IMG/VR virus record: IMGVR_UViG_3300044981_000169
Location: 1 to 34,655 of that record
Reading direction: 5' to 3' (one strand)
From: a virus
DNA: 34,655 bases
In this document: positions 22,987 through 30,231 of the stretch, one piece after another
Position numbering within the stretch: the stretch's first letter is position 1
How the letters are laid out: every line of letters begins with the position of its first letter
Notes under the pieces: generated by a model
What the model saw: only the letters and a program-made list of their open reading frames with translations
Told to the model about the DNA's origin: nothing
Databases searched by the model: none
Program-made: the position numbers and the translations under genes

Positions 22987-23717
22987 CACTTGGTCTCTGG
23001 TTTCGCATTCGGGCCGGCCTGGGGGGCCTCTGGTGGTTTCTCTGGAACGGGCTGGGCTGCCGATGTAGCATCTCCCGCGCCAGATTGACGCGCCGCCTCC
23101 GCTCTATGTTCATCCAGGATCTCAGGGTGCCCGATGAGCTCCTGGCGGATCGCCGCGAACTGTGACATGTCGATGCGGTGCTCGTTTTCGACCTTGAGGC
23201 GCCCGCTCTGCTCGATTTTCAGGTTCTCACGAAATCGCCGCGGCCGATACGCCCGCAGCAGCACCTGCAAGAGCCCATCGGAATACTTTCGAACATAGCC
23301 GCAGATTGCGCCCTTGTAGAATACCGGTTCATCAACGCCCACCATGGCGCGCCGGCGGGCCTCGCGCTCCAAACCGTCGGCTGCCTGGGCACAAGCCTCG
23401 CGGAAGGCCAGTCGATATTCCGGGTCTTCCATCCATTCGTAGTGCGTGCGACGGCCAACGCCGGCGATCTTGGCCGCATCCGAAATGTTACCAACGCTCG
23501 CGAACGCCGCGAGAAAAGACCCCCGCTTCAGTGTGCGGTTTTGTGCGGTTTCTGCCGGCCGATCGGCAACAGGCGCAAAGGCTTGCGCGAAGGCTTTCTG
23601 CGACACGGGGGGAGAGGGCTGGGGTGTGGATGGCGCAGCGGGACTCACCCGGACGGATGCTCGCGTCCTCCTGTCCCGCTTCTTGCCAGCCGATTTCTGT
23701 TTTCGTTTTTTTGCCAT
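22986..23717 (-). CDS. terS: Probable terminase small subunit
   Basis: 243 aa. Residues 1-25 are basic (MAKKRKQKSAGKKRDRRTR). Residues 65-100 hold an HTH: SFLAAFASVGNISDAAKIAGVGRRTHYEWMEDPEY, typical of terminase small subunits that read pac/cos DNA. Next come LEREARRRAMVGVDEPVF and KYSDGLLQVLLRAYRP, a layout common in this family. The tail is Pro/Ala-rich. No ribosome site. It is transcribed away from the ParB-integrase unit across a 77-bp gap. Confidence 0.75.
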   Translation of the reverse strand: MAKKRKQKSAGKKRDRRTRASVRVSPAAPSTPQPSPPVSQKAFAQAFAPVADRPAETAQNRTLKRGSFLAAFASVGNISDAAKIAGVGRRTHYEWMEDPEYRLAFREACAQAADGLEREARRRAMVGVDEPVFYKGAICGYVRKYSDGLLQVLLRAYRPRRFRENLKIEQSGRLKVENEHRIDMSQFAAIRQELIGHPEILDEHRAEAARQSGAGDATSAAQPVPEKPPEAPQAGPNAKPETK

Positions 23718-23794
23718 AACGCACGAATCGTCGCAGACTTACTGCTGGTGGGAAGTCCGGTTGACTCTCGGCAAGGCAGTCGTACAGTCCCCGC
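23718..23794. promoter_or_regulatory. Divergent promoter region between small terminase and ParB-like genes
   Basis: 77 bp. On the plus strand TTGACT (23761-23766), 16 bp, TACAGT (23783-23788), then 6 nt to ATG 23795 and no ribosome site: a predicted leaderless promoter. For the minus strand I see no convincing pair. Confidence 0.55.
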
Positions 23795-24529
23795 ATGGCC
23801 AAGAAATCTCTGTCCAAAAAGTCGCCAAAAGCGCGCCAAAAGGCCTCCGGCATTGAGAGCGTGAAGCCGCCCACACGGGCCGCAGCGCTGAGAAAGAAGG
23901 CCAAGGGTGCGTGGAAGAACCCGCCGGAAGAGACGGCGGGCGAAACGATCGGAACGCAGGACGGCATCATTCGCGACCGGATCAAAGAACTGCGGCGGGT
24001 CCCCGCCTCGCAGATCGTCGGCGCGCCATGGAACTGGCGTACGCACGACCAAGAACAAGCCGACGCCGTGGCGGGCTCGCTGGTAGAGCTGGGGATCTTC
24101 AGCCCCCTCGACACACGCGAATTACCCGACGGCACATTGCAACTCATCGACGGTCACCTCCGCCAGGATTTGATTAACGCTCGCGTCGGCCCAGAGACGC
24201 TGATTCCGTGCAGCGTCTGCGATCTCAGCGAATCCGAGGCTCGCAAGGCGAATCTGATTAAAGATCCGCTGAGCGCCATGGCGGGTGTAGACAAGCAGAA
24301 ACTCGACGACCTCTTGCGCGAGACGAACACCGGCAGCGAAGCGCTGGCCAAACTGTTCGACGAGCTGGCGAAAGCGAACGCGATTGTGCCACCAGAGGAA
24401 TCCGGAGGTGGGTTGCCCCCAGCTGATCGATATACCGTCGTCGTCGAGTGCGAGTCGGCCGCACAACAGACGGAATTGCTGGAACAGTTTCAGCGGGACG
24501 GGCTCAATTGCCGGGCGGTTATTTCCTGA
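23795..24529 (+). CDS. ParB-like nuclease-fold protein
   Basis: 244 aa. Lys-rich first 45 residues. ParB/sulfiredoxin-like domain from about 65 to 165: VPASQIVGAPWNWRTHDQEQADAVAGSL, then LQLIDGHLR (the GHxR motif that binds nucleotide in ParB) and LIPCSVCDLSESEARKANLIKD. The C-terminal 70 aa are acidic. Phage ParB-like proteins are often next to terminase or methylase genes and may bind or cut DNA; CTP binding is known for true ParB but not tested for these. It begins the only rightward unit with the integrase, and no ribosome site is present. Confidence 0.75.
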   Translation: MAKKSLSKKSPKARQKASGIESVKPPTRAAALRKKAKGAWKNPPEETAGETIGTQDGIIRDRIKELRRVPASQIVGAPWNWRTHDQEQADAVAGSLVELGIFSPLDTRELPDGTLQLIDGHLRQDLINARVGPETLIPCSVCDLSESEARKANLIKDPLSAMAGVDKQKLDDLLRETNTGSEALAKLFDELAKANAIVPPEESGGGLPPADRYTVVVECESAAQQTELLEQFQRDGLNCRAVIS

Positions 24530-24538
24530 GAGCGTTCC

Positions 24539-25414
24539 GTGCTCGTCCCCGCCGTCATCGCCCTCTTCCTCGCCTGGTGCGAGCGCCACCGCTCAGAACC
24601 TACTGCCAAATTCTACCGTAGTAACCTGCGCCGGTTCCGAGACAAGTTTCCCGCCCGTCACTTTGCCTCGCGCGTCCCCGAGGCGCCGGTCCAAACTGGC
24701 TTCACACCGCTCGACATCGATGAATATCTCGACGACGCCGGCAAAGGACTGAGCGACACGACCCGCCGACACCAAGCCGTCGCGCTGGAGACCTTGCAGA
24801 AATTCTCCATCGAGCAGAAATTGATGCCGGGCCGCATCTTCGAGAAGCTCGAAAAGCCGCCGATGGGGCACAGGGACGAAATTCTCAGCGACGACCACGT
24901 AAAGCGCCTCCTCAAAAACGCCCCGCCGGCGTTTCGCCTGATCTTCACCGCCCTCTTGCAAACCGGATGCCGCCCGGCCGAACTGTGCCGCCTCACGATC
25001 CCCGACGTGCTCAAGGCACCGGGCCGATTCGTCGACGTCATCGAACTCAAGATCCACAAGACGGCACGCAAGACGGGCAAGCCACGGCTCGTCCCGATCG
25101 GCAAGAAATTCGCGCGGCTGCTCTGGCTGGCCATCGGTGAGCGCCGCGAGGGGCCGGTGTTCCGCAACGCGCGGGGGAGGGCGTGGACTCCGGATACGCT
25201 GGGCAAGGCGTGTCGGAGGATCAGGGAACGGGAGGGGCTGCCGCGAAGCGTTATCGTCTATCTCGCGCGCCACACGAATGCGACGCTACAACTTGAATCG
25301 GGGCAGGACATCAAGACTGTCGCAGATTTGCTCGGACACAGCAGCACGAAGACGACGGAAAAATACATTCACCGGGACATGCGGCAGTTGCGCGGAGATC
25401 AGGACCGTATATGA
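24539..25414 (+). CDS. int: Tyrosine recombinase / phage integrase
   Basis: 291 aa from GTG 24539, 9 nt after the ParB-like stop. N-terminal SAM-like domain (1-95). Catalytic core: Arg145 (TGCRPAELCRL), Lys174 or Lys177, Arg244 (YLARHT), His267 (LLGHSS) and Tyr276 (TTEKYIH). The His normally at the first box-II position (HxLRH) is Tyr241. It inserts or excises the element at attP/attB. No att site is visible in the 110 bp after it. Confidence 0.9.
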   Translation: MLVPAVIALFLAWCERHRSEPTAKFYRSNLRRFRDKFPARHFASRVPEAPVQTGFTPLDIDEYLDDAGKGLSDTTRRHQAVALETLQKFSIEQKLMPGRIFEKLEKPPMGHRDEILSDDHVKRLLKNAPPAFRLIFTALLQTGCRPAELCRLTIPDVLKAPGRFVDVIELKIHKTARKTGKPRLVPIGKKFARLLWLAIGERREGPVFRNARGRAWTPDTLGKACRRIREREGLPRSVIVYLARHTNATLQLESGQDIKTVADLLGHSSTKTTEKYIHRDMRQLRGDQDRI

Positions 25415-25524
25415 GCGGCGCGGGCATCAGTGCGCTCACCGATCTGTCGGGGCAGTTGTTGCCGGGGTTTGCGGTTTAGTCACCCGTCTATGGTCGATTG
25501 ATGGGCTGTTCTTCGTCCAAAATT
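25415..25524. other. Convergent gap between integrase and 195-aa gene
   Basis: A 110-bp non-coding gap. A 22-codon frame (25411-25479) overlaps the integrase stop but has no ribosome site. The best hairpin, GGCAGTTGTTGCC, has only a 4-bp stem and no T-run. No attachment core or repeat found. Confidence 0.5.
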
Positions 25525-26112
25525 CTATCCCTCTCCGTCCCCCTCAAACCTCATCCGCCACTGATCAGTCGGCGATCTCTTCACTGGCGCCTCGCGCACC
25601 AGCGCCATCCCGAATGCATCCGCGACCGCGGCATAGAGCTCTTCGGGCGGCAGAAGGTAATAGTGCCCCTCGAGCCGCACGACCAAGCCTCGATTGCAGA
25701 TCGCGACATCGGGAACGTTCTGCCGGCGGCTTTGATCCGTCATGGCCCACAGCCCCGTGAAGTCCTGTAGCTCGGTGCGCTCGACCTGCCGGAGACGAAC
25801 GTTGACCGCAAACCCGGTTTTGACGTTGAGGTCCATCTTGCGCGGCGCCCGCAGGTCCTGCATCGACGTGAGCAGCTTGGCGGGTTCGAGGAGGTCGTGC
25901 CGGGGTGTCACGCAATGCACGGCGCCAGCGTCGATAACCTGGCGGCATTTCTGCTCGTCCGGCTTCCCCCTCGTCACGAGACCATTCTCGGCGGCCGCGG
26001 CCAACAGCAGCATCAGGTGCGCCGCGTCGACCGTGGCCTGGATCTCGGCGCGCGACTTTCCTTCGAAGAGATCGGCGGCGACTTCGCTGTCTTCAACTGC
26101 TTCCGTGTTCAT
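25525..26112 (-). CDS. Hypothetical protein
   Basis: 195 aa from ATG 26112, GGAGG 5 nt upstream. An acidic N-terminus (EAVEDSEVAADLFEGKSRAEI) is followed by a helical segment LMLLLAAAAENGL. The C-terminal half is beta-rich (NVKTGFAVNVRLRQVERTELQDF, NRGLVVRLEGHYYLL). No family recognised. It follows a ParB-like gene by 16 nt and may work with it; last gene of the right-hand chain. Confidence 0.6.
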   Translation of the reverse strand: MNTEAVEDSEVAADLFEGKSRAEIQATVDAAHLMLLLAAAAENGLVTRGKPDEQKCRQVIDAGAVHCVTPRHDLLEPAKLLTSMQDLRAPRKMDLNVKTGFAVNVRLRQVERTELQDFTGLWAMTDQSRRQNVPDVAICNRGLVVRLEGHYYLLPPEELYAAVADAFGMALVREAPVKRSPTDQWRMRFEGDGEG

Positions 26113-26128
26113 TGATCCTCCGGTGATT

Positions 26129-27163
26129 TCAGTCCCTCGCGCGGCCGTCGGGACACTCTTTACAGGCCGGCCCCTGCGCCGTTTTCTTCTGCGGACTGGC
26201 ACTATACAGCAGGAACCCGCAGCGGACGCAAGGTGTGAATGACTTGATGCCCCCGACCTTGAGCCCCACCCCCGTCACCACCGGCGAGTACTTCTCCGGG
26301 TCGATCCCGCGGCGCTCGAGCAGGTCCAGCGCCATGCGCTTCGCCGAGTCGACGGCCAGGTCGGGCGTTTCCGCCGGCACCCATTCCTCGATGCGCACCA
26401 GGTGCATGTCGGACTTCACCGACATCCCCGGCAGGTTCGGATTGCGGGCCCGCAGATGCGTCATTGCAATCGTGAGGCTCCCCGGCTTCGGCTTTGTCTC
26501 TCGGAAATACTTGAGGATCTTCCGCTGTTCCTTCGGGTCGAGATCGCGAAGATTGGCCGCATCCCGCGCGCTGAACTCTTTCCCGACCGCTTCCTGAATC
26601 TCTTTGACACAGCCCTCTCGCACCAGCTTTTCGTCTTCGCTCTCCTCGCGGGCGCGCTGGAGCGTTCTCGGGGAGATGCCCGATTGCCGCGCCAGCTTTT
26701 CGTCGCTGGGGCGCTTAATTCCGCCATTTGGCGGATTTTCCTGATCGGCATTTCCCGAGGTTTTCGACGGTCGGCCGCGCGGCAGCGGCGGGTACAGCCG
26801 GACAAGAACCGCGGCGATTTCCCCCGGATTGAGTTGCCGCCGGTCCAAATCTTCCATCTCGATCAGCTTGCGGGCCGCGGCCTCCTGATCGGGCCGCGTC
26901 TTGCACCGCCGGAACATCGGCAGTTCTTCGAACTCGCAGAACCATGGCGGCTGTCCGGTCTCCAGACAGGCCAGCAGCCGATTCGCCCCCGACAGGATCT
27001 TCTTTTCCCAGCGCACAATCGGATACCGCAGACCGAACTCGCCCACGCTGTTGCGGAACCGCGTCCATTCGGTCTCGTTCATCCGCCGGACGTCGGCCTG
27101 TAAATGAATCGCGTGCCGCTCGTACACCCCGATATGCGTTGCCGTCACCGTCACCGCGATCAT
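26129..27163 (-). CDS. ParB-like protein with HTH and C-terminal Cys motif
   Basis: 344 aa from ATG 27163, GGGAAG 8 nt upstream. ParB-like N-terminus: FGLRYPIVRWEKKILSGANRLLACLETG and LIEMEDLDRRQLNPGEIAAVLVRLYP (about 40-140). An HTH follows (SDEKLARQSGISPRTLQRAREES), the KorB/Spo0J order. The end has CVRCGFLLYSA and CKECPDG, a possible zinc ribbon. True ParB proteins segregate DNA or regulate; the extra Cys motif is unusual. A second, shorter ParB-like protein lies on the other side of the integrase. Confidence 0.75.
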   Translation of the reverse strand: MIAVTVTATHIGVYERHAIHLQADVRRMNETEWTRFRNSVGEFGLRYPIVRWEKKILSGANRLLACLETGQPPWFCEFEELPMFRRCKTRPDQEAAARKLIEMEDLDRRQLNPGEIAAVLVRLYPPLPRGRPSKTSGNADQENPPNGGIKRPSDEKLARQSGISPRTLQRAREESEDEKLVREGCVKEIQEAVGKEFSARDAANLRDLDPKEQRKILKYFRETKPKPGSLTIAMTHLRARNPNLPGMSVKSDMHLVRIEEWVPAETPDLAVDSAKRMALDLLERRGIDPEKYSPVVTGVGLKVGGIKSFTPCVRCGFLLYSASPQKKTAQGPACKECPDGRARD

Positions 27164-27237
27164 GCGTGCTCTTCCCGGTTCGTCGCGTAATGCGCTCCAT
27201 CGGATTAGCCCAGCCGGCCCTCCTGTCGCCGGCAAAC

Positions 27238-27462
27238 CTACTTGTCTCGCAGCTTCCGTTTCTCCTCCCGCGCCAGCCGTTTTTCCATTCGTTCCCTGGC
27301 CCCCGGATAAACTTTGTCAAGCATTCCCGAAAAGCACCGCTGGCACGTGCACGCGATGCGCTCCTCCTCCGGCACGGGGATTCGCGCCTTCGGCCTGTCG
27401 ATCATTTGCGTTTCGACAAATCCGCAGGGACAAACGTAGTGCAGCTGGCGTTGGCCAAGCAT
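27238..27462 (-). CDS. Small zinc-ribbon-like protein
   Basis: 74 aa. Two Cys pairs: CPCG (11-14) and CTCQRC (38-43), separated by about 25 residues as in small zinc ribbons. The tail is a highly charged helix (ARERMEKRLAREEKRKLRDK). ATG 27462 has a weak site (GGATG). Possibly nucleic-acid-binding. No specific family. Confidence 0.55.
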   Translation of the reverse strand: MLGQRQLHYVCPCGFVETQMIDRPKARIPVPEEERIACTCQRCFSGMLDKVYPGARERMEKRLAREEKRKLRDK

Positions 27463-27478
27463 TTGACATCCGAGGCGA

Positions 27479-27988
27479 TCAGTAATTCGAGATCCTGTTT
27501 TTCGGCATCATCGCCACGGGTTCCTCTTCTCGGCAAATCTGGTAATCCATCACATAGGCATCCTCATTGGAATCAGCATAGAACCGGCGCAAAACCCCGA
27601 CGGCGCTGAATCCATGCGCAGCGAAGAACTTCTGCGCCGCCAGGTTCGTCTCGCGCACCTCGATGACGATCGCCTGGCGCCGCTGTTGCGACAGTTTATT
27701 GACCAGCTTCTCGACCATCCGCCTGCCGACACCGAGCCGGCGGAAAGCGGTTGCCACCGCAAAATTCAGGATGTGCAGCTTCGTCCTGTGCAGCTCGTAG
27801 ACCATGAAACCGACGACACGGTTTTCGTGCTCGGCCACCATCCCGATGCAGTTGCGCTGGCGCAGGCACGCCAGAAAGTCTTCTTCGTTCCAGTTAAACT
27901 CGAAGCTATCGCGCTCGATCGCCAGTACTTCGGGCATGTCGCGGCGGATCATCCATCGAATCTGAAATGCAATCGACGAGGATTCCAT
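27479..27988 (-). CDS. GNAT-family N-acetyltransferase, RimI-like
   Basis: 169 aa from ATG 27988 in a TGATG overlap, GGAGG 7 nt upstream. Residues 10-35 (IRWMIRRDMPEVLAIERDSFEFNW) match RimI starts. Motif A for acetyl-CoA is LNFAVATAFRRLGVGRRMV (74-92), then LSQQRRQAIVIEVRETNLAAQKFFAAHGF. RimI acetylates the N-terminus of ribosomal protein S18; a phage copy may modify host or phage protein. The target is unknown. Confidence 0.8.
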   Translation of the reverse strand: MESSSIAFQIRWMIRRDMPEVLAIERDSFEFNWNEEDFLACLRQRNCIGMVAEHENRVVGFMVYELHRTKLHILNFAVATAFRRLGVGRRMVEKLVNKLSQQRRQAIVIEVRETNLAAQKFFAAHGFSAVGVLRRFYADSNEDAYVMDYQICREEEPVAMMPKNRISNY

Positions 27989-28374
27989 CACGGGCCTCCC
28001 GGCAAGAGCACCTGGAACTTGAACCGCCCCCAGATCTCCGGGAAGGCGTCGCGCGCCGCTCGGCAGGCTCCCTCGAGATCCCAATTGCCGCGGAGCACGA
28101 ATGCGCTGTTGCTGTTCATCCGGCTGTCGCCAGAGCGGTCCCAGAAGCTGAGAATCGTCCAGCTGTTGGCGGTCCAGGCATTGAAGTGCCAGAGGGCCGC
28201 GCGGCCTTCGACTTGCGGTAGACCGGGAGGCAGCAGGCTCGCGTCGAGGATCTGCCAGCGGATGGGGAAGTCCTTGGGGAGGTGGTTCTCGCGCATCCGG
28301 TGGCCGCCGACGGAATACAGATAGTGCCCGACGTCGTGGGTCCAGACGCCGAAGAATAGAACGTCGCTATTCAT
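27988..28374 (-). CDS. Hypothetical protein, Trp-rich
   Basis: 128 aa from ATG 28374 in an ATGA overlap, GGAG 8 nt upstream. Aromatic and His-rich start (FFGVWTHDVGHYLYSVGGHRMRENHLP), then WHFNAWTANSWTILSFWDRSGD. Looks like a compact alpha/beta protein. No family recognised. Translated together with the acetyltransferase. Confidence 0.6.
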   Translation of the reverse strand: MNSDVLFFGVWTHDVGHYLYSVGGHRMRENHLPKDFPIRWQILDASLLPPGLPQVEGRAALWHFNAWTANSWTILSFWDRSGDSRMNSNSAFVLRGNWDLEGACRAARDAFPEIWGRFKFQVLLPGGP

Positions 28375-28568
28375 TCGGGTCGCTCCACGGTCATGACGAG
28401 GTGAATCTTCGCCTTCTTGCCGACGGGCCAGCCCTTGCAGATCGTGGCGTACATTTCGCGGAGTCGCCGCAGGCCCTCTTCGTAACAGGTCCAGTCGCCC
28501 TTCTTCTCGCGGCATTCGTCGGTGACGACGACGTGCGCGACGCTGCTGCCGGGGATGGGGGTTGTCAC
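28371..28568 (-). CDS. Small hypothetical protein
   Basis: 65 aa from GTG 28568, which overlaps the TGA of the gene before it (GTGA) and has GGAG 9 nt upstream. A longer frame to 28604 exists but lacks this coupling. Helical with ECREKKGDWTCYEEGLRRL. Function unknown. Confidence 0.55.
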   Translation of the reverse strand: MTTPIPGSSVAHVVVTDECREKKGDWTCYEEGLRRLREMYATICKGWPVGKKAKIHLVMTVERPE

Positions 28569-29179
28569 GTGACCAGCTCCCCGTTCCGCAGGAACACGTG
28601 CCACTTCGGCGTCTGAATTGATCCGGCGCCGGCATCACACGTCAGCCCGTTTTTGTCGACAGTGATTAGCGGCGGCGTCCCGTGCCGGACCCAGCACTTG
28701 TGGGCGTTGTCGTTTGGCTGCGTGCAATTGCTGGCCCGCGAATCGACGGTCCAGTCATGGCCATCGGGGCACTTCACGACCAAGCAATGTCCGTCAGGTC
28801 CGCGGTTCCAATTAGTCGCCTCGTGAATCATCCAGTCGGCGTACCACATCGCACCTGGCGGCGCCTCTTCGGTCGTCATGACTGCGCCGGTGTCTTGGCG
28901 CCAATAAAGCCGGCGTACAAAAAGCTGGCGCTGGTCGAGGCCGCGAAATTCGTATTCGCAGTGTTCACATTTCTTTGGCCAGCGCGGATCGTCTGCCGGC
29001 CAGCGCTCCTCCTCAATTCGGCCGTGCGCATTGAGCTGAAGCGGGGCGTCGTCGAGCAATACCATCGCGTTGTGGTAGTTCAGTGGCCCGACGCACTTCG
29101 CGGTCGAAGAGAAAACAAAGCGCCGTAGCCAGCGGCGCTGGCTCTCGATCGCTTCAAGGAAAAAGCATTTGACGCCCAT
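28565..29179 (-). CDS. Hypothetical protein of a widespread phage type
   Basis: 204 aa. ATG 29179 follows GGAGG at 9 nt. It begins MGVKCFFLEAIESQRRWLRR, a start I recall from many phage proteins of unknown role. Contains CEHCEYEF (metal-pair-like) and a central HEATNWNRGPDGHCLVVKCPDGHDW. No enzyme motif. Confidence 0.6.
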   Translation of the reverse strand: MGVKCFFLEAIESQRRWLRRFVFSSTAKCVGPLNYHNAMVLLDDAPLQLNAHGRIEEERWPADDPRWPKKCEHCEYEFRGLDQRQLFVRRLYWRQDTGAVMTTEEAPPGAMWYADWMIHEATNWNRGPDGHCLVVKCPDGHDWTVDSRASNCTQPNDNAHKCWVRHGTPPLITVDKNGLTCDAGAGSIQTPKWHVFLRNGELVT

Positions 29180-29569
29180 TCACTGTCCCTCCGCCAGCCG
29201 CTTCAGAATCGTCGCCTTGGCCTCAACGCCTCGCTCCGTTAATCGCTTGCCATCGCGAAACTGCTGGTAGTGCACGAACTCGTGGGCGATAGTGTGCTTG
29301 GCGTGATCGATCCACTCGGCGCGGCTCATCTCGCTTCGAGGGAGCGGAATGCCGGCGATATAGATGGAAGGTCCGGTCGTGTAGAAGAGACCGAATCCCG
29401 ACATGACCTGCTCCTGGTCGGTGCCCACAACAAGGCCGGGAACGATATGCACCTTGAGCGCATGGCGAACGATCACGAACCGCGCGAGCAGCTTCGTAAA
29501 CTCCCGGAGTCGTCGGCCGACGTCATCGGCGACGCCCTGGTAAACACGGACTGAGACGCGACCTTTCAT
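29180..29569 (-). CDS. Small HExxH protein, possible metallopeptidase
   Basis: 129 aa from ATG 29569 in an ATGA overlap, GGAG 9 nt upstream. Zinc motif HEFVH (96-100), then YQQFRDGKRLTERGVEAKA with Glu112 or Glu116 as a candidate third ligand. It fits small SprT/IrrE/minigluzincin-like peptidases in layout. In phages such proteins may cleave a repressor or process a virion protein. Target unknown. Confidence 0.65.
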   Translation of the reverse strand: MKGRVSVRVYQGVADDVGRRLREFTKLLARFVIVRHALKVHIVPGLVVGTDQEQVMSGFGLFYTTGPSIYIAGIPLPRSEMSRAEWIDHAKHTIAHEFVHYQQFRDGKRLTERGVEAKATILKRLAEGQ

Positions 29570-29772
29570 GCCGCGAACTCCTTCCCCGCCGCCGCGGCTG
29601 CCAGGCGCACCGCCATGAAATGCGCCGCGCAGCACTGCGACAAGTTGTTGAGCAGTTCGGGACGCTCCGGGCTAGCGTGGGCCTCGCGCTGCATCCGGTC
29701 GAGCGCTCGGGTCTGGGCGCGCAGCCTGGCTGGCGACGGGGGCTGCATCAGTCTGCCGCGGTCGTAACTCAT
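29566..29772 (-). CDS. Small helical protein
   Basis: 68 aa from ATG 29772, GAGG 5 nt upstream and overlapping the stop of the gene before. Basic helices (ARLRAQTRALDRMQREAH) and a short Ala-rich end. Function unknown. Confidence 0.55.
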   Translation of the reverse strand: MSYDRGRLMQPPSPARLRAQTRALDRMQREAHASPERPELLNNLSQCCAAHFMAVRLAAAAAGKEFAA

Positions 29773-30020
29773 TCCGGCCTCGCGTCATGCAGATCCAACG
29801 TGTCGCCGTTATCACTGACGATTTTTTTGCGTCCGCCTCGCCATACGACGGGAATCGCCTTGTACAACGACATCCGCGCTTGATACGACAGATGCGCCTC
29901 CCGGCATTCCCGCGAACAGTAATGATGCGGCTTGCTGTCGATCATCGCGCACTCCCGCTTGATCGCCGTCCGGCCGCAGTCGCCCCATGCGCAGGTTCCG
30001 AAATCAGGAAGCTCGTCAAT
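29769..30020 (-). CDS. Cys-rich protein with apparent ATT start codon
   Basis: 83 aa if translated from ATT 30020. The frame has no ATG, GTG or TTG between an upstream stop and this point, yet GGAGG lies 7 nt before the ATT and the preceding TGA overlaps it (ATTGA), matching the coupling used all over the window. The region behind the ATT carries a credible zinc motif: CAWGDC, then HYCSREC (C-x4-C ... C-x3-C). An internal ATG at 29945 with GGAG 6 nt upstream would give only 58 aa and lose the first Cys pair. ATT is a known rare start (infC). Function unknown. Confidence 0.55.
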   Translation of the reverse strand: MDELPDFGTCAWGDCGRTAIKRECAMIDSKPHHYCSRECREAHLSYQARMSLYKAIPVVWRGGRKKIVSDNGDTLDLHDARPE

Positions 30021-30231
30021 TGGCGCCCTCCTTGTCGGCCGCGATAGCCGCCTCGAATTCCATCAGTCGCTCGCGGGCCTGCGCCTCGTAGAAGGCCCGT
30101 CCGATCTGCTTCTCGCCCCACGAGATCAGCCAAACGTTGTTTGGAATCGCATTCGGATCGCAGACGGCCCGGCCGTGCGCCGAGTAAAGCGTGTGAACTC
30201 CGAAGCAGGTGCGTTTGACGATGGCGGCCAT
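30016..30231 (-). CDS. Small hypothetical protein
   Basis: 71 aa. ATG 30231 overlaps the TAA of the ligase-like gene (TAATG), GGAGG 10 nt upstream. Mixed fold, then an acidic helix (FYEAQARERLMEFEAAIAADKE). No family recognised. Its stop lies in the presumed ATT start of the next gene. Confidence 0.6.
   Translation of the reverse strand: MAAIVKRTCFGVHTLYSAHGRAVCDPNAIPNNVWLISWGEKQIGRAFYEAQARERLMEFEAAIAADKEGAN

Noticed and set aside
25455-25470. Hairpin GGCAGTTGTTGCC as terminator
   Set aside because: Stem of 4 bp and no following T-run.
25411-25479. 22-aa frame starting inside the integrase stop (MSGAGISALTDLSGQ...)
   Set aside because: Overlap layout is right but there is no ribosome site, the peptide is short and no homologue pattern is known. 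Kept only as a remark.
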